Shown: positions 19,550-31,806 of the stretch, one piece after another
How positions within the stretch are numbered: position 1 is the stretch's first letter
Layout of the letters: the number at the start of each line of letters is the position of its first letter
Source of the DNA: Pseudomonas caricapapayae
GTDB lineage: Bacteria > Pseudomonadota > Gammaproteobacteria > Pseudomonadales > Pseudomonadaceae
Assembly (NCBI RefSeq): GCF_001400735.1
Contig: NZ_LJPW01000044.1
Coordinates: 6,644-66,752 of the forward strand
DNA: 60,109 nucleotides
Direction: 5' to 3'
Notes under the pieces: model-generated
What the model saw: only the letters and a program-made list of their open reading frames with translations
Database searches by the model: none
Told to the model about the DNA's origin: nothing
Position numbers and translations under genes: made by a program

Positions 19550-19569
19550 AGCCCGGCCTGGGCCGGGCT
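19550..19569. other. GC-rich perfect hairpin between fkpB and ispH
   Basis: AGCCCGGCC and GGCCGGGCT form a 9-bp perfect inverted repeat with a two-base centre. No T run follows on the minus strand, so it is not a classical terminator; within an otherwise overlapping operon it may adjust ispH expression or mRNA stability (inference). Confidence 0.6.
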
Positions 19570-19581
19570 TGATGGCGAAGG

Positions 19582-20058
19582 TCAGGAAGCCAGAATCGCC
19601 TTTACTTCGAAGATTTCCACTTCGAAGCTCAGTGTCTTGCCTGCCAGCGGGTGATTGAAGTCGATGGTGACCTGATCATCATCGAAAGCCTTCACCACGC
19701 CGGGCAATTCGGTATTGGCGGCGTCGTTGAAGATCACCAGCAACCCTTCGGACAGTTCCATTCCCACAAACTGCGAGCGTGGCATGATCTGCACGTTTTG
19801 TGGGTTGGGCTGACCAAAGGCGTTTTCCGGCGGAATCTGTACAGTCTTCCGGTCGCCCGCCTTGAAGCCGAAAATCGCCATTTCGAAACCGGGCAACAGG
19901 TTGCCGTCACCGACCTTGAAAGTGGCCGGAGCCTTTTCGAAGGTGCTGTCGACGGTATCGCCGTTTTCCAGACGCAGGGCGAAGTGCAAGGTGACCTGCG
20001 TATTCTGACCGATGCGCAGCTCGCCAGACGAGCCTTGAGTCGACGACTGCTCAGTCAT
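19582..20058 (-). CDS. fkpB: FKBP-type peptidyl-prolyl isomerase FkpB (SlpA-like)
   Basis: 158 aa from ATG 20058; the start overlaps the lspA end by 8 bases. Seen: a short FKBP core ([20 protein letters not shown]) interrupted by an inserted flap (about 75-130, [22 protein letters not shown]), the architecture of SlyD/SlpA proteins, but without the metal-binding His-rich tail of SlyD. Its genomic place between lspA and ispH is conserved in gammaproteobacteria. Cytoplasmic folding helper. Confidence 0.93.
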   Translation of the reverse strand: MTEQSSTQGSSGELRIGQNTQVTLHFALRLENGDTVDSTFEKAPATFKVGDGNLLPGFEMAIFGFKAGDRKTVQIPPENAFGQPNPQNVQIMPRSQFVGMELSEGLLVIFNDAANTELPGVVKAFDDDQVTIDFNHPLAGKTLSFEVEIFEVKAILAS

Positions 20059-20557
20059 TGACGGTTTCTCCGGTTTTCTTGCTCTTGAACATGTCCAGCG
20101 CCAGCATGATTGCGCCGACAGTGATCGCGCTGTCGGCGACATTGAACGCCGGGAAGTACCAGCGGTTCTCCCAGTGGACCAGAATGAAGTCGATCACATG
20201 GCCCAGCACGATACGGTCGTACAGGTTGCCCAGCGCGCCGCCGAGCACCAGCGCCAGCGCAACGGCCAGCCACGTATCGTCGCGCCCCAGACGCTTGAGC
20301 CAGACGACCAGCACGGCACTAACCACAATGGCGATCAGGGCAAACAACCAGCGCTGCCAGCCAGCACCGTCTGCCAGAAAACTGAAGGCAGCACCGGTGT
20401 TATAGGCCAGGGTCCAGCTGAAGAGGTCTGGAATCACAATGATCTGTTGATACAGGCTCAATGCGTTTTCGAAGTAATACTTGCTGGCCTGGTCGATGAC
20501 CAGAACCAGCACGCTCAACCATAGCCAGGCCAGTCGGCCATATGCGGCGTTAGGCAT
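20051..20557 (-). CDS. lspA: Lipoprotein signal peptidase (signal peptidase II)
   Basis: 168 aa with four membrane segments. It cleaves prolipoproteins after diacylglycerol attachment. The catalytic aspartates are Asp123 in LGHVIDFI and Asp142 in FNVADSAI, and the conserved [15 protein letters not shown] and GNLYDR segments are present. Its start overlaps the ileS end by 8 bases. Confidence 0.97.
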   Translation of the reverse strand: MPNAAYGRLAWLWLSVLVLVIDQASKYYFENALSLYQQIIVIPDLFSWTLAYNTGAAFSFLADGAGWQRWLFALIAIVVSAVLVVWLKRLGRDDTWLAVALALVLGGALGNLYDRIVLGHVIDFILVHWENRWYFPAFNVADSAITVGAIMLALDMFKSKKTGETVND

Positions 20558-23381
20558 AGTGACGGACCTCGCCGGTGCCGTTGATGTTGTCTACGCAACG
20601 GCCGCAGATTTCCGGATGCTCAGGGTTCACACCCACATCCTCGCGGTGATGCCAGCAACGGGCACACTTGGCGTGGCTAGACTTGAGCACCTTGAGCTTC
20701 AGGCCCGCGACCTCGGTAACCACCGCATCAGCCGGAGCCGACACAAGCGGAGCAACGCTGGCCGTCGAGGTGATCAGCACGAAGCGTAGTTCGTTGCTCA
20801 GCTTCGACAGGTCAGCCACCAGCGACTCTTCTGCGTACAAGGTCACTTCAGCCTGCAGGTTGCCGCCAATGGCCTTGGCAGCGCGCAGGTTTTCCATTTC
20901 CTTGTTGACCGACGTCTTCACCGCCATGATCCGCTCCCAGTAGGCGCGGTCCATGTCGAAATCGGCAGGCATTTCGGTCAGGCCTTCGTACCAGGTGTTG
21001 AGCATCACCGATTCGTTGCGCTCGCCCGGCAGGAACTGCCACAGTTCGTCGGCGGTAAAGGCCAGGATCGGCGCGATCCAGCGCACCAGCGCTTCGGAGA
21101 TGTGAAACAGTGCCGTCTGGCAGGAACGCCGTGCAGTGCTGTCGGCCGCTGTTGTGTACTGACGATCCTTGATGATGTCCAGATAGAAACCACCCAGCTC
21201 CTGCACGCAGAAGTTGTGGATCTTGGAGTACACGTTCCAGAAGCGGTATTCGCCGTAATGCTCTTGCAGCTCGCGTTGCAGCAGCAGCGTGCGATCCACG
21301 GCCCAACGGTCCAGCGCGAGCATTTCCTCGGCAGGCAGGATGTCGGTCGCCGGGTTGAAGCCCGACAGGTTGGAGAGCAGAAAACGTGCCGTGTTGCGGA
21401 TACGACGATAAGCGTCGGCGCTGCGCTGCAGGATCTGATCGGAAACCGCCATCTCGCCCGAATAATCAGTCGCCGATACCCACAGGCGCATGATGTCCGC
21501 GCCCAGTGAATCGTTGACCTTCTGCGGTGCCACGACGTTATTCAGCGACTTGGACATCTTGCGACCGTTCTCGTCGACCACAAACCCGTGAGTCAGCAAC
21601 TCGCGATACGGCGCGTGATCGTCCAGCATGCAACCGGTCAGCAGCGAGGAATGGAACCAGCCGCGGTGCTGGTCGGAACCTTCCAGATACAGGTCGGCAC
21701 GTGGGCCGCTTTCATGGCCCATCGGGTGTGAACCGCGCAGTACATGCCAGTGCGTGGTACCCGAGTCGAACCAGACGTCCAAGGTGTCGGAGATCTTGTC
21801 GTATTTGGCAGCCTCGTCGCCCAACAGCTCGCTGGCGTCCAGCTTGAACCAGGCTTCGATACCCTCTTTCTCGACGCGCTGGGCCACTTCTTCCATCAGT
21901 TCGACGGTTCGCGGATGCAGTTCGCCGCTTTCCTTGTGCAGGAAGAACGGAATCGGCACGCCCCAGTTGCGTTGACGCGAGATGCACCAGTCAGGTCGGT
22001 TGGCGATCATCGAGTGCAGGCGCGCCTGTCCCCAGGCCGGTACGAACTGCGTATCTTCGATGGCCTTGACCGCACGCTTGCGCAGTGTTTCGCCGCTTTC
22101 AGGCTGCTTGTCCATGCCCACGAACCACTGCGCGGTAGCGCGGTAGATCAGTGGCGACTTGTGGCGCCAGCAATGCATGTAGCTGTGGCTGATGGTTTCG
22201 GTGTTCATCAGGCTGCCGACTTCGACCAGCTTATCGATGATGTTCTGATTGGCCTTGAAGATGAACTGGCCACCAAAGAACTCCAGCGACTCGACATACA
22301 CGCCGTTGCTCTGCACCGGGCTGATGATGTCGTCGTTGGTCAGGCCGTACTGCTTGCAGATATTGAAGTCGTCTACGCCATAGGCAGGCGAGCAGTGAAC
22401 AATACCGGTGCCGGCACCCAGCTCGACGTAGTCAGCCAGATAAACGGGCGACAGGCGATCATAGAACGGGTGACGGAAGTTGATCAGTTCCAGCGCCTGA
22501 CCGGTGGTGGTCGCGATGACCGAGCCTTCCAGCTTGTAACGGGCCAGACAGCTTTCGACCAGTTCGGAAGCCAGCACCAGCAGTCTGTCGCCGACATCGA
22601 CCAGCGCGTACTCGAATTCAGGGTGGACGTTCAGCGCCTGGTTGGCGGGAATGGTCCACGGCGTGGTTGTCCAGATGACGATGGACGCAGGCTTGCCCAG
22701 CGAGGAAACGCCGAACGCGGCTGCGAGTTTTGCTTCGTCAGCGATCGGGAACGCGACGTCGATGGTTGAAGACTTCTTGTCCTGATACTCGACTTCGGCT
22801 TCAGCCAGTGCCGAGCCGCAGTCGAAGCACCAGTTGACCGGCTTGAGCCCCTTGAAGACGAAACCGCCCTTGACCATCTCGGCCAGCGCGCGGATTTCTC
22901 CGGCTTCGTTGGCGAAGTTCATGGTCAGGTACGGATTGCTCCAGTCACCCAGCACACCCAGACGGATGAACTCGGACTTCTGGCCTTCGATCTGCTCGGC
23001 GGCATAGGCGCGGCACAGCTCACGCGTACGGTCTGCAGAGAGGTTCTTGCCGTGAGTCACTTCGACCTTGTGCTCGATCGGCAGACCGTGGCAATCCCAG
23101 CCCGGTACATAAGGCGCGTCGAAACCCGCCAGGGTCTTGGAGCGCAGGATCATGTCCTTGAGAATCTTGTTGACCGCATGACCGATGTGAATATTGCCGT
23201 TGGCGTATGGAGGACCGTCGTGCAGGACGAACTTGGGACGATCCTTGCCAATCTCGCGCAGCTTCTGGTACAGGCCAATGCTGTCCCAGCGCTGCAGAGT
23301 TTGCGGCTCGCGCTGGGGCAGGCCGGCCTTCATAGGGAAGGCGGTGTCCGGAAGGTTTAGCGTGGCTTTATAGTCAGTCAT
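20550..23381 (-). CDS. ileS: Isoleucyl-tRNA synthetase
   Basis: 943 aa from ATG 23381 ([13 protein letters not shown]...). Class Ia synthetase with the HIGH signature in [13 protein letters not shown] (about 60), an editing CP1 domain (about 200-400), KMSKS in [13 protein letters not shown] (about 600) and a C-terminal zinc finger, [10 protein letters not shown]...CGRCVDN. This is the eubacterial, mupirocin-sensitive form with the C-terminal zinc site. A 20-base gap separates it from ribF. Confidence 0.98.
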   Translation of the reverse strand: MTDYKATLNLPDTAFPMKAGLPQREPQTLQRWDSIGLYQKLREIGKDRPKFVLHDGPPYANGNIHIGHAVNKILKDMILRSKTLAGFDAPYVPGWDCHGLPIEHKVEVTHGKNLSADRTRELCRAYAAEQIEGQKSEFIRLGVLGDWSNPYLTMNFANEAGEIRALAEMVKGGFVFKGLKPVNWCFDCGSALAEAEVEYQDKKSSTIDVAFPIADEAKLAAAFGVSSLGKPASIVIWTTTPWTIPANQALNVHPEFEYALVDVGDRLLVLASELVESCLARYKLEGSVIATTTGQALELINFRHPFYDRLSPVYLADYVELGAGTGIVHCSPAYGVDDFNICKQYGLTNDDIISPVQSNGVYVESLEFFGGQFIFKANQNIIDKLVEVGSLMNTETISHSYMHCWRHKSPLIYRATAQWFVGMDKQPESGETLRKRAVKAIEDTQFVPAWGQARLHSMIANRPDWCISRQRNWGVPIPFFLHKESGELHPRTVELMEEVAQRVEKEGIEAWFKLDASELLGDEAAKYDKISDTLDVWFDSGTTHWHVLRGSHPMGHESGPRADLYLEGSDQHRGWFHSSLLTGCMLDDHAPYRELLTHGFVVDENGRKMSKSLNNVVAPQKVNDSLGADIMRLWVSATDYSGEMAVSDQILQRSADAYRRIRNTARFLLSNLSGFNPATDILPAEEMLALDRWAVDRTLLLQRELQEHYGEYRFWNVYSKIHNFCVQELGGFYLDIIKDRQYTTAADSTARRSCQTALFHISEALVRWIAPILAFTADELWQFLPGERNESVMLNTWYEGLTEMPADFDMDRAYWERIMAVKTSVNKEMENLRAAKAIGGNLQAEVTLYAEESLVADLSKLSNELRFVLITSTASVAPLVSAPADAVVTEVAGLKLKVLKSSHAKCARCWHHREDVGVNPEHPEICGRCVDNINGTGEVRHYA

Positions 23382-23401
23382 TTCAGGCTCTTGTTTAGCG
23401 G

Positions 23402-24328
23402 TTAGCCATGCCAATGGGCACGGGCGGCGGCGACGTCCGCATTGATCGCCGTCTTGAGCGCCTCCAGTGAGGCGAAACGCTGCTCATCACGCAGCTTGTG
23501 GTGGAAAGCCACCGTCAAACGCCGGTCATAAAGATCGCCGGCAAAATCCAGAAGATGCACTTCAAGGTGGGCACTGCCATCACCCTCTACCGTCGGGCGC
23601 ACGCCGATGTTGGCGACACCCGGCCAGGCTTTGCCATCAATGTCCGTGCTGACCAGGTAAACCCCGCTCAACGGCACACGACGACGCTTGAGCTGCACGT
23701 TGGCGGTAGGTGTACCCAACTGGCGTGCCAGCTTCTGACCATGCAATACCCGTCCGGTTATCTGAAACGGACGACCAAGCATACGCTCGGCCAGGGCAAA
23801 GTCCGATGCAGCCAAAGCCTTGCGCACTTTGGTACTGCTGACCCGGATGCCGTCTATTTCAACGGTCTGCGCCGCTTCTACGGTAAAGCCATACGTCGTA
23901 CCGGCCTGTTGCAGGAAGTCAAAGTCGCCGACCCGGTCAAAACCGAAACGAAAATCGTCGCCGACTTCGAGGTGCTGAACACCAAGCCCCTCGATCAGAA
24001 CCGTTTCTACAAAACTTGCCGCGCTGAGCTTGCACAGGCGCTGATTGAAGGACAGGCAAAGTACCCGGTCAACGCCTTCGGCACTCAGCAGCTCAAGCTT
24101 GTCACGCAGGCGGGCAAGACGTGCAGGAGCCGTCTCGGGGGCGAAGAACTCACGCGGCTGAGGTTCGAAAATCACCACACAGCTGGGCACACCCAATTCG
24201 ACGGCACGTTCGCGCAGACGCGCCAGGATAGCCTGGTGGCCGCGGTGAACGCCGTCGAAATTGCCAATCGTGGCGACGCAGCCCCGATGCTCGGGGCGCA
24301 GGTTGTGAAGGCCTCTAACCAGCTGCAT
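23402..24328 (-). CDS. ribF: Bifunctional riboflavin kinase / FAD synthetase
   Basis: 308 aa from ATG 24328; earlier in-frame codons lie upstream of a good -10 box, so they are untranslated. The N-terminal FMN adenylyltransferase domain carries [13 protein letters not shown] and the C-terminal riboflavin kinase domain (about 185-305) carries the GTPTANVQL motif. It makes FMN and FAD. It heads the ribF-ileS-lspA-fkpB-ispH run. Confidence 0.96.
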   Translation of the reverse strand: MQLVRGLHNLRPEHRGCVATIGNFDGVHRGHQAILARLRERAVELGVPSCVVIFEPQPREFFAPETAPARLARLRDKLELLSAEGVDRVLCLSFNQRLCKLSAASFVETVLIEGLGVQHLEVGDDFRFGFDRVGDFDFLQQAGTTYGFTVEAAQTVEIDGIRVSSTKVRKALAASDFALAERMLGRPFQITGRVLHGQKLARQLGTPTANVQLKRRRVPLSGVYLVSTDIDGKAWPGVANIGVRPTVEGDGSAHLEVHLLDFAGDLYDRRLTVAFHHKLRDEQRFASLEALKTAINADVAAARAHWHG

Positions 24329-24356
24329 AACGCACTTCTTGCTCATAAAGTGGCCG

Positions 24357-24362
24357 ATTATA
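24357..24362 (-). promoter_or_regulatory. ribF: -10 box upstream of ribF
   Basis: A perfect TATAAT on the minus strand about 30 bases before the chosen ribF start. No good -35 is seen at 16-18 bases, so activity is uncertain. It supports ATG 24328 over the upstream in-frame starts. Confidence 0.5.
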
Positions 24363-24460
24363 ACCACACACGGCCGTGGACGACAGGCAACACACCAAGA
24401 CCGGATGAAGGTTCTCGGCGTGCGGCGACAAAAAACGGCGGTCAACCCTTGCGATGCACC

Positions 24461-25999
24461 CTACATAATGGCCTTGCGGGCAAAATCCCTGAGGCGAAAG
24501 CCTAATAGCAGAAGCATGGCGAAATAGGTCACGACCCCGGCGGCAACCAGCGCCCCCAGACGCAGAAAACGCTCCAGCATGTGCCCTTCATCCCACGCCG
24601 GCATGACCTGCATCAGCCCCAGCAGCACCGTCGACATCACGGCAACGGCGATCACCAGTTTGAACAGGAATTTCGTCCAGCCAGGCTGCGGTTGAAACAG
24701 ATCCTGTTTGCGCAATTGCCAGAACAGCAACCCGGCATTGATACACGCCCCCACGCTGATGGCCAGTGCCAGACCGGCATGCTGCAAGGGCACGATAAAG
24801 GCCAGGTTGAGCAGTTGAGTCACTATGAGGGTGAAGATCGCGATTTTCACCGGGGTGCGGATATTTTGTTGCGCATAAAAGCCGGGAGCCAGCACCTTGA
24901 TCAGAATGATCCCCAGCAAACCGATCGAATAGGCGACCAGGGCACGCTGGGTCATGGCCGAATCAAGCGCATCGAATTTACCATACTGGAACAGCGAAAC
25001 GGTCAACGGCTCGGCGAGCAGCCCCAGTGCCAGGGTACAGGGCAGGACCAGCACAAAGCACAACCGCAGCCCCCAGTCGAGAATGCGCGAGTACTCCTGA
25101 CGGTCCCGTTGCGCATAGGTTTTGGACAGGATCGGCAGCAGGATCGTGCCCAGCGCCACACCCAGCACACCGGAGGGCAACTCCATCAGACGGTCGGCGT
25201 AGTACATCCATGACACCGAGCCGGCGACAAGGAACGAGGCAAATATCGTATTGATGATCAGAGATATCTGACTGACAGAGACGCCAAGTATGGCGGGCAG
25301 CATCTGCTTCATCACGCGCCAGACGCCGGTATCGCGCAGGTTCAGACGCGGCAGCACCAGCATGCCGATCTTTTTCAGGTGGGGCAGTTGGTAAAGCAAC
25401 TGCAACAGACCGCCGACCAGAACTGCCCAACCCAGCGCCATGACCGGAGGATCGAAATACGGGGTCAGGAACAGCGCGAAAAAGATCATGCTGACGTTGA
25501 GCAGCGTCGGCACGAACGCCGGTACCGAGAAACGGTTCCAGGTATTGAGGATCGCTCCGGCCATCGATGACAGAGAGATCAGCAATATATAAGGAAAGGT
25601 CACGCGCAGCAGATCCGAGGTCAGCGCGAATTTCTCCGGGGTATCGACGAAGCCGGGCGCAGTGGCCCAGATCACCCAGGGCGCAAAGATCACTCCAAGC
25701 AGCGTCACCAGTGCCAGCGCCAGGGTCAGCAGGCCGGTGACATAGGCGACAAACGTACGAGTCGCCTCCTCCCCCTGCTGGCTCTTGTATTCCGCAAGAA
25801 TGGGTACGAATGCCTGGGAAAAGGCACCCTCCGCGAAAATCCTGCGCAACAGATTGGGCAGCTTGAAGGCGATGAAAAATGCATCCGTGGCCATTCCGGC
25901 TCCGAAAGTGCGCGCGATGATGGTGTCGCGAACAAAGCCCAGAACCCGGGAAACCATGGTGATAGAGCTGACGGCGGCGAGTGACTTGAGTAGATTCAT
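24461..25999 (-). CDS. murJ: Lipid II flippase MurJ (MviN)
   Basis: 512 aa from ATG 25999 ([22 protein letters not shown]). An integral membrane protein of the MOP superfamily with about 14 hydrophobic segments that moves lipid II across the inner membrane for peptidoglycan synthesis. Conserved motifs include [15 protein letters not shown] near residue 20 and [12 protein letters not shown] near residue 55. Its place between rpsT and ribF is the usual one. Confidence 0.96.
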   Translation of the reverse strand: MNLLKSLAAVSSITMVSRVLGFVRDTIIARTFGAGMATDAFFIAFKLPNLLRRIFAEGAFSQAFVPILAEYKSQQGEEATRTFVAYVTGLLTLALALVTLLGVIFAPWVIWATAPGFVDTPEKFALTSDLLRVTFPYILLISLSSMAGAILNTWNRFSVPAFVPTLLNVSMIFFALFLTPYFDPPVMALGWAVLVGGLLQLLYQLPHLKKIGMLVLPRLNLRDTGVWRVMKQMLPAILGVSVSQISLIINTIFASFLVAGSVSWMYYADRLMELPSGVLGVALGTILLPILSKTYAQRDRQEYSRILDWGLRLCFVLVLPCTLALGLLAEPLTVSLFQYGKFDALDSAMTQRALVAYSIGLLGIILIKVLAPGFYAQQNIRTPVKIAIFTLIVTQLLNLAFIVPLQHAGLALAISVGACINAGLLFWQLRKQDLFQPQPGWTKFLFKLVIAVAVMSTVLLGLMQVMPAWDEGHMLERFLRLGALVAAGVVTYFAMLLLLGFRLRDFARKAIM

Positions 26000-26169
26000 T
26001 GAAAGAGTTGTGCGCCTTGGCAAAGGATGGGCGATTAAGCCATCCATTTATGCGATACTTCGCGCCGCAAAAACGCCCGAAGCAAAGGCCGCGAGTTTAC
26101 AGGTCACAGCCCGGAAATAAATCCTCCGGTCAAATGTAGCAACCACTCAGCGGAACACCTTAACTGCCC

Positions 26170-26198
26170 TTGACAAGACTTCAACTCATCGGCATGAT
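26170..26198 (+). promoter_or_regulatory. rpsT: Probable promoter of rpsT
   Basis: TTGACA at 26170-26175, a 17-base spacer, then CATGAT at 26193-26198. The -35 is perfect, the -10 keeps four of six bases. It lies about 50 bases before the rpsT start. Confidence 0.55.
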
Positions 26199-26249
26199 TC
26201 GCGGCCTATTTTGTTTGCTATTTCACAAAGTCTTTCGAGGAGCTCGACG

Positions 26250-26528
26250 GTGGCCAACACACCTTCCGCCAAAAAACGTGCAAAACAGGCTGAGAAGCGT
26301 CGCAGCCACAACGCCAGCCTGCGTTCCATGGTTCGTACCTACATCAAGAATGTAGTTAAAGCCATCGACGCAAAAGACGCAGAAAAAGCGCAAGCCGCTT
26401 ATGTTCTGGCTGTACCTGTTATCGACCGCATGGCCGACAAAGGTATCATCCACAAGAACAAAGCTGCTCGCCACAAAGGTCGTCTGAACGGTCACATCAA
26501 GGCTCTGAGCCTTGCTGCTGCAGCCTAA
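26250..26528 (+). CDS. rpsT: 30S ribosomal protein S20
   Basis: 92 aa, starting at GTG 26250 ([17 protein letters not shown]); the mature N-terminus fits S20 of other bacteria, and GAGGAG lies about 11 bases upstream. A non-ATG start is usual for rpsT and is part of its autogenous control in E. coli (UUG there). Very basic, Ala- and Lys-rich. Divergent from murJ. Confidence 0.97.
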   Translation: MANTPSAKKRAKQAEKRRSHNASLRSMVRTYIKNVVKAIDAKDAEKAQAAYVLAVPVIDRMADKGIIHKNKAARHKGRLNGHIKALSLAAAA

Positions 26529-26542
26529 GCGACAAGCTTGTT

Positions 26543-26570
26543 AAAAAACCGACCTCAGGGTCGGTTTTTT
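26543..26570 (+). terminator. rpsT: Rho-independent terminator of rpsT
   Basis: AAAAAACCGAC and GTCGGTTTTTT pair around a six-base loop; the T run ends the transcript about 40 bases after the stop. Confidence 0.92.
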
Positions 26571-26623
26571 ATTGCCTGCTGGAAAGTAGCGGGGAACGCA
26601 AATGTGCGCGCTGCACAGATCTT

Positions 26624-26719
26624 TGACGCAGAGCGTCACGAAAGGCATTCCCACGCTGGAGCGTTAGGAACGGCAGCCCTGTAACTATCGTACCCACGCT
26701 GGAGCGTGAGGAACGAGAA
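26624..26719. repeat. REP-type palindromic repeat, copy 2
   Basis: Bases 26624-26664 are identical to 10898-10938. A second half-unit follows at 26692-26716 (CCCACGCTGGAGCGTGAGGA), so the element has two CACGCTGGAGCGT palindromes in direct orientation. It lies between convergent rpsT and creA. Confidence 0.8.
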
Positions 26720-26740
26720 GCGTCCGATCCCGCTACAGAC

Positions 26741-27211
26741 TCAAGGCGCAGGCGCAGTTGTCCAAGGCAGGATCGGAATTGCAGTCACGGCATTCTGCGG
26801 ACTGCCCTCGATGACCCGGTCGCTGTAAACCAGGTACACCAGCGCATTGCGCTTCTTGTCGAAGAAACGCACCACTTGCATCGTCTTGAAGACCAGCGAA
26901 GTACGCTCCTTGAACACCTCATCACCGTCCTTGAGCGTTTCCTTGAAGCGGATTGGCCCGACCTGACGGCAGGCGATGGACGCCTCGGCACGATCCTCGG
27001 CCAACCCCAGGCCACCCCTTACCCCACCTGTCTTGGCTCGCGAGAGGTAGCACGTCACCCCGTCCACCTTGGGATCATCGAACGCCTCGACCACGATGCG
27101 ATCGTTTGGCCCCACCATCTTGAACACAGTCGACACCTGACCAATCTCTTCCGCCGAGGCCAGCACCGGCAGCAGCAACGCGACGGCCAACACACCTTTC
27201 ATGAAACGCAT
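26741..27211 (-). CDS. creA: CreA family periplasmic protein
   Basis: 156 aa from ATG 27211 (an ATG 9 bases further in is also possible). A signal peptide, [17 protein letters not shown], is cut before EEIGQV. The CreA domain fills the rest, with [13 protein letters not shown] and SIACRQVG each giving a Cys, probably a disulfide. The function of CreA is not established, although it is widely conserved. It follows proB after 25 bases on the same strand and is likely co-transcribed with it. Confidence 0.88.
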   Translation of the reverse strand: MRFMKGVLAVALLLPVLASAEEIGQVSTVFKMVGPNDRIVVEAFDDPKVDGVTCYLSRAKTGGVRGGLGLAEDRAEASIACRQVGPIRFKETLKDGDEVFKERTSLVFKTMQVVRFFDKKRNALVYLVYSDRVIEGSPQNAVTAIPILPWTTAPAP

Positions 27212-27236
27212 CAAATCTTCCTTCTGCAGCCTTGAG

Positions 27237-28355
27237 TCAGACAAGGATCAGGTTGTCCCGATGAATCAGCTCAGGCTCGGCCATATAGCCTAGCTCGCGC
27301 ACAATGGATTCGGATGAATGACCAATGATTTTCTGGGCCTCGATGGCACTGTAGTTACTCAGCCCGCGAGCGATTTCGCGACCATCCGGAGCGACACAAA
27401 CGACCATTTCGCCACGCCGGAAGCTGCCCTGTACCAGCTTGACCCCCACCGGCAGCAGGCTTTTCTGATCCTTGGCCAGCGCCACCACCGCACCATCATC
27501 CAGCACCAGCGTGCCACGAGTCTGCAGATGACCTGCAAGCCACTGCTTGCGTGCGGCAAGCATGCCACGCTCGGGAGACAGCAGTGTCCCCAACCGCTCT
27601 CCACCCTTCAGCCGCGCCAGAACACGCTCGATACGCCCACCGACAATAACGGTATGCGCACCGGAGCGCGCCGCCAGACGCGCGGCGCGCAACTTGGTCT
27701 GCATACCACCACGCCCCAGCGCACCCCCCGTGCCGCCAGCCACCGCGTCCAGCGCAGGATCATCGGCACGCGCCTCGTAAATGAGTTGTGCATCCGGGTT
27801 GTTGCGCGGATCAGCGTCGAACATGCCATCGCGATCGGTCAGGATGACCAGCAGATCGGCCTCGACCAGATTGGCAACCAGCGCCGCCAGCGTGTCGTTG
27901 TCGCCGAAACGAATTTCGTCAGTGACCACTGTGTCGTTTTCGTTGATGACCGGGACTACTCCCAGCTCAACCAGCGTACGCAGGGTGCTGCGGGCATTCA
28001 GGTAGCGCTTGCGATCCGACAGGTCGTCATGAGTCAGGAGAATTTGCGCGGTATGCCGGCCATGCTCGGCAAAGCTCGACTCCCACGCCTGCACCAACCC
28101 CATCTGGCCAATGGCCGCAGCAGCCTGGAGTTCATGCATGGCACTGGGTCGGGACGTCCAGCCAAGACGGCTCATACCGGCAGCCACCGCCCCGGAAGAC
28201 ACCAGCACCAGCTCGACACCTGCTTCATGCAGCGCCACCATCTGCTCCACCCAAACACCCATGGCGTTGCGATCCAGCCCCTTGCCGTCCGCGGTCAGCA
28301 AGGCACTGCCAATCTTCACAACCCAGCGCTGGGCGCCCGTCACTTTGCTGCGCAT
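27237..28355 (-). CDS. proB: Glutamate 5-kinase
   Basis: 372 aa. It phosphorylates glutamate in the first step of proline synthesis. The amino-acid-kinase domain (about 1-255) shows [24 protein letters not shown] and [13 protein letters not shown]; a C-terminal PUA domain (about 280-355) follows. It lies downstream of obgE, in the same order as in E. coli relatives of Pseudomonas, but a strong terminator separates the two. Confidence 0.97.
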   Translation of the reverse strand: MRSKVTGAQRWVVKIGSALLTADGKGLDRNAMGVWVEQMVALHEAGVELVLVSSGAVAAGMSRLGWTSRPSAMHELQAAAAIGQMGLVQAWESSFAEHGRHTAQILLTHDDLSDRKRYLNARSTLRTLVELGVVPVINENDTVVTDEIRFGDNDTLAALVANLVEADLLVILTDRDGMFDADPRNNPDAQLIYEARADDPALDAVAGGTGGALGRGGMQTKLRAARLAARSGAHTVIVGGRIERVLARLKGGERLGTLLSPERGMLAARKQWLAGHLQTRGTLVLDDGAVVALAKDQKSLLPVGVKLVQGSFRRGEMVVCVAPDGREIARGLSNYSAIEAQKIIGHSSESIVRELGYMAEPELIHRDNLILV

Positions 28356-28397
28356 CTTCTTCCAACCTTAGCCAGAGAGTTTTCAAATTCGGGATAC

Positions 28398-28427
28398 AAA
28401 AACGCCGCTGACAATCGTAGCGGCGTT
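28398..28427 (-). terminator. obgE: Rho-independent terminator of obgE
   Basis: On the minus strand AACGCCGCT pairs perfectly with AGCGGCGTT and runs into five T. It stands between obgE and proB, about 20 bases after the obgE stop. Confidence 0.9.
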
Positions 28428-28445
28428 CAAGTTTACTTCAAGCGA

Positions 28446-29711
<1,266 letters not shown>

Positions 29712-29841
29712 TTACATAAGACTCTTGCAAAAATGAGCGTTGCGATACCGATCAGAAACCAGCGACCCCAAGGGTCAACATCACAACAGCCCGCACAAAC
29801 AGTTTTGCAAGAGACTCACCTGCCTCTCTACCTCTACAAAC

Positions 29842-29872
29842 AAAAAAGCCCCGTCGCAAGACAGGGCTTTTA
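29842..29872 (-). terminator. rpmA: Rho-independent terminator of rplU-rpmA
   Basis: On the minus strand AAAAGCCCTGTC and GACGGGGCTTTT pair imperfectly and continue into six T. It ends the ribosomal protein transcript before obgE. Confidence 0.88.
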
Positions 29873-29885
29873 AGCAACTGCGTGA

Positions 29886-30161
29886 TTACGCTGCGGAGAC
29901 TTCAGTCTTCGGAACGATGCTCACGTAGCGGCGACCGAAGGCGCCCTTGACCTGAAACTTGATCACGCCTTCCACTTTCGCGAACAGGGTGTGATCCTTA
30001 CCCATGCCAACGCCATAGCCAGCGTGGAATTGGGTACCGCGCTGACGCACGATGATGTTGCCAGGGGTGATAGCCTGGCCGCCATACATCTTCACGCCAA
30101 GGCGTTTGGCTTCTGAGTCGCGCCCGTTACGGGTACTACCACCAGCTTTTTTGTGTGCCAT
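29886..30161 (-). CDS. rpmA: 50S ribosomal protein L27
   Basis: 91 aa, starting [16 protein letters not shown], the direct (unprocessed) N-terminus of gammaproteobacterial L27 that reaches the peptidyl-transferase centre; the Firmicute-type cleavable leader is absent. [19 protein letters not shown] is the family signature. It follows rplU by 32 bases. Confidence 0.98.
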   Translation of the reverse strand: MAHKKAGGSTRNGRDSEAKRLGVKMYGGQAITPGNIIVRQRGTQFHAGYGVGMGKDHTLFAKVEGVIKFQVKGAFGRRYVSIVPKTEVSAA

Positions 30162-30193
30162 GAGTCAATTCTCCAAATGAGGATTAGGCTGAA

Positions 30194-30505
30194 TTAAGCC
30201 TGAATACCTGTGATTTTGATCTCGGTGTACCACTGGCGGTGGCCCATACGCTTCATGTGGTGCTTACGACGACGGAACTTGATGATACGAACCTTATCGT
30301 GACGACCTTGCGAAACCACTTCAGCCACAACGGTAGCGCCAGCAACAACAGGAGCACCGATATTGACGTCGTCGCCATTGCCAACCAGCAGAACGCGGTC
30401 AAACGTGACGGATTCGCCAGTAGCGATTTCCAGTTTTTCAATTTTCAGGTATTCACCTGGGGCGACTTTGTACTGCTTGCCACCGGTAACAATTACTGCG
30501 TACAT
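30194..30505 (-). CDS. rplU: 50S ribosomal protein L21
   Basis: 103 aa from ATG 30505 ([20 protein letters not shown]), the normal L21 length. The basic C-terminal stretch [16 protein letters not shown] is the rRNA-binding segment. An open frame upstream of this start is not translated, because it runs past the promoter at 30637-30665. Confidence 0.98.
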   Translation of the reverse strand: MYAVIVTGGKQYKVAPGEYLKIEKLEIATGESVTFDRVLLVGNGDDVNIGAPVVAGATVVAEVVSQGRHDKVRIIKFRRRKHHMKRMGHRQWYTEIKITGIQA

Positions 30506-30636
30506 GGTATTTCTCCGAAAATCCTGCTCACCCAGCTCTTTATAAGAAGAGTATCGGCTGGCATGGCTGCATGGGGCTGGAACGGCCCGTTTGCATTGCG
30601 TAAGGCAGGTGCTGCCCAGGAAAGTTAGGGTGCGCG

Positions 30637-30665
30637 ATTGTACGCAAGGCATCCGTGTGTTGCAA
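30637..30665 (-). promoter_or_regulatory. rplU: Promoter of rplU-rpmA
   Basis: On the minus strand TTGCAA (30660-30665), 17 bases, TACAAT (30637-30642), then a GC-rich CGCGCACCC discriminator suited to stringent control of ribosomal genes. The leader is about 125 bases long. Confidence 0.7.
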
Positions 30666-30683
30666 GAGGCCGCTCGTCATACC

Positions 30684-30712
30684 TTGACACGCTCTACCCC
30701 GCGACCTAGCAT
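30684..30712 (+). promoter_or_regulatory. ispB: Promoter of ispB
   Basis: TTGACA (30684-30689), 17 bases, TAGCAT (30707-30712), about 33 bases before the ispB start. It stands back to back with the rplU promoter, the two -35 boxes being 18 bases apart. Confidence 0.7.
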
Positions 30713-30744
30713 GCGGCGCAACCTATCCGGAGCACCTGTCGCTG

Positions 30745-31713
30745 ATGCAACCCCAAGCCTTCTATCGCGCGGTGGCGGACGACTTTAGTGCCGTTGACCT
30801 TATCATCAAAAAGCAACTGACGTCGCGCGTACCGCTGGTCTCGAAAATCGGTGATTACATTACGTCGGCAGGCGGCAAACGTCTGCGCCCGTTGCTGGTG
30901 CTGTTGTGTGGCAAGGCTCTGGGCCGCGAAGGCGACGACATCCGCCTGCTGGCCGCCACCATCGAATTCCTGCACACCGCGACCCTGCTGCACGACGACG
31001 TCGTCGACATGTCCGGCATGCGTCGCGGACGTTCCACCGCCAATGCACTCTGGGGTAACGCGCCCAGCGTGCTGGTGGGTGACTTCCTCTATTCCCGGTC
31101 GTTCGAAATGATGGTCGAGCTGGGCTCGATGGAGGTGATGAAGATCCTCTCCAAGGCGACCCGTATCATTGCCGAAGGCGAAGTGCTGCAGCTCTCGAAG
31201 ATTCGTGACGCCAGCACCACCGAAGAAACCTACATGGAAGTGATTCGCGGCAAGACGGCCATGTTGTTCGAAGCCTCGACTCACAGTGCCGCGGCCCTGT
31301 GCAATGCCTCCGATGTACAGAGCGAGGCATTGCGCACGTTTGGCGACCACCTGGGTGTGGCCTTCCAGCTGGTCGACGACCTGCTGGACTATCGTGGCGA
31401 TGCCGAGACTCTGGGCAAGAACGTCGGTGACGACCTCGCGGAAGGTAAGCCGACCCTGCCGCTGATCTACACCATGCGCGAAGGCAGCCCGGAACAGGCC
31501 GCCCTGGTTCGTCAGGCGATCCAGAAGGGTGGCCTGGAAGATCTGGAAAGCATCCGCAATGCCGTAGAAAGCGCTGGAGCCCTCGATTACACCGCGCAGC
31601 TGGCCCGCGACTATGCGGCCCGCGCCATTGCCTGCCTGGACGCACTGCCGCCCAGCGAGTATCGAGACGCACTGGTTGAACTGAGCGAATTTGCAGTCGC
31701 CCGCACGCACTGA
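30745..31713 (+). CDS. ispB: Polyprenyl (octaprenyl/nonaprenyl) diphosphate synthase
   Basis: 322 aa. A trans-prenyltransferase that makes the ubiquinone side chain. The two Asp-rich motifs are present: DDVVDMSGMRRG (first, about 84) and DDLLDYRGD (second, about 211), with GGKRLRPLL for pyrophosphate binding. Pseudomonas makes Q-9, so the product is probably solanesyl diphosphate although the gene is named ispB (inference). A strong terminator follows. Confidence 0.95.
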   Translation: MQPQAFYRAVADDFSAVDLIIKKQLTSRVPLVSKIGDYITSAGGKRLRPLLVLLCGKALGREGDDIRLLAATIEFLHTATLLHDDVVDMSGMRRGRSTANALWGNAPSVLVGDFLYSRSFEMMVELGSMEVMKILSKATRIIAEGEVLQLSKIRDASTTEETYMEVIRGKTAMLFEASTHSAAALCNASDVQSEALRTFGDHLGVAFQLVDDLLDYRGDAETLGKNVGDDLAEGKPTLPLIYTMREGSPEQAALVRQAIQKGGLEDLESIRNAVESAGALDYTAQLARDYAARAIACLDALPPSEYRDALVELSEFAVARTH

Positions 31714-31727
31714 CCGCCAGCCTGGTC

Positions 31728-31756
31728 AAAAGCCCGTCCAGCGCGACGGGCTTTTT
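31728..31756 (+). terminator. ispB: Rho-independent terminator of ispB
   Basis: AAAAGCCCGTC and GACGGGCTTTTT form an 11-bp stem with a short loop and a T run, 15 bases after the ispB stop. Confidence 0.92.
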
Positions 31757-31806
31757 ATTGTCTGCTTACAGCGCCAATCGCCAGATGCTAACGCACTCAA
31801 GTGCCG

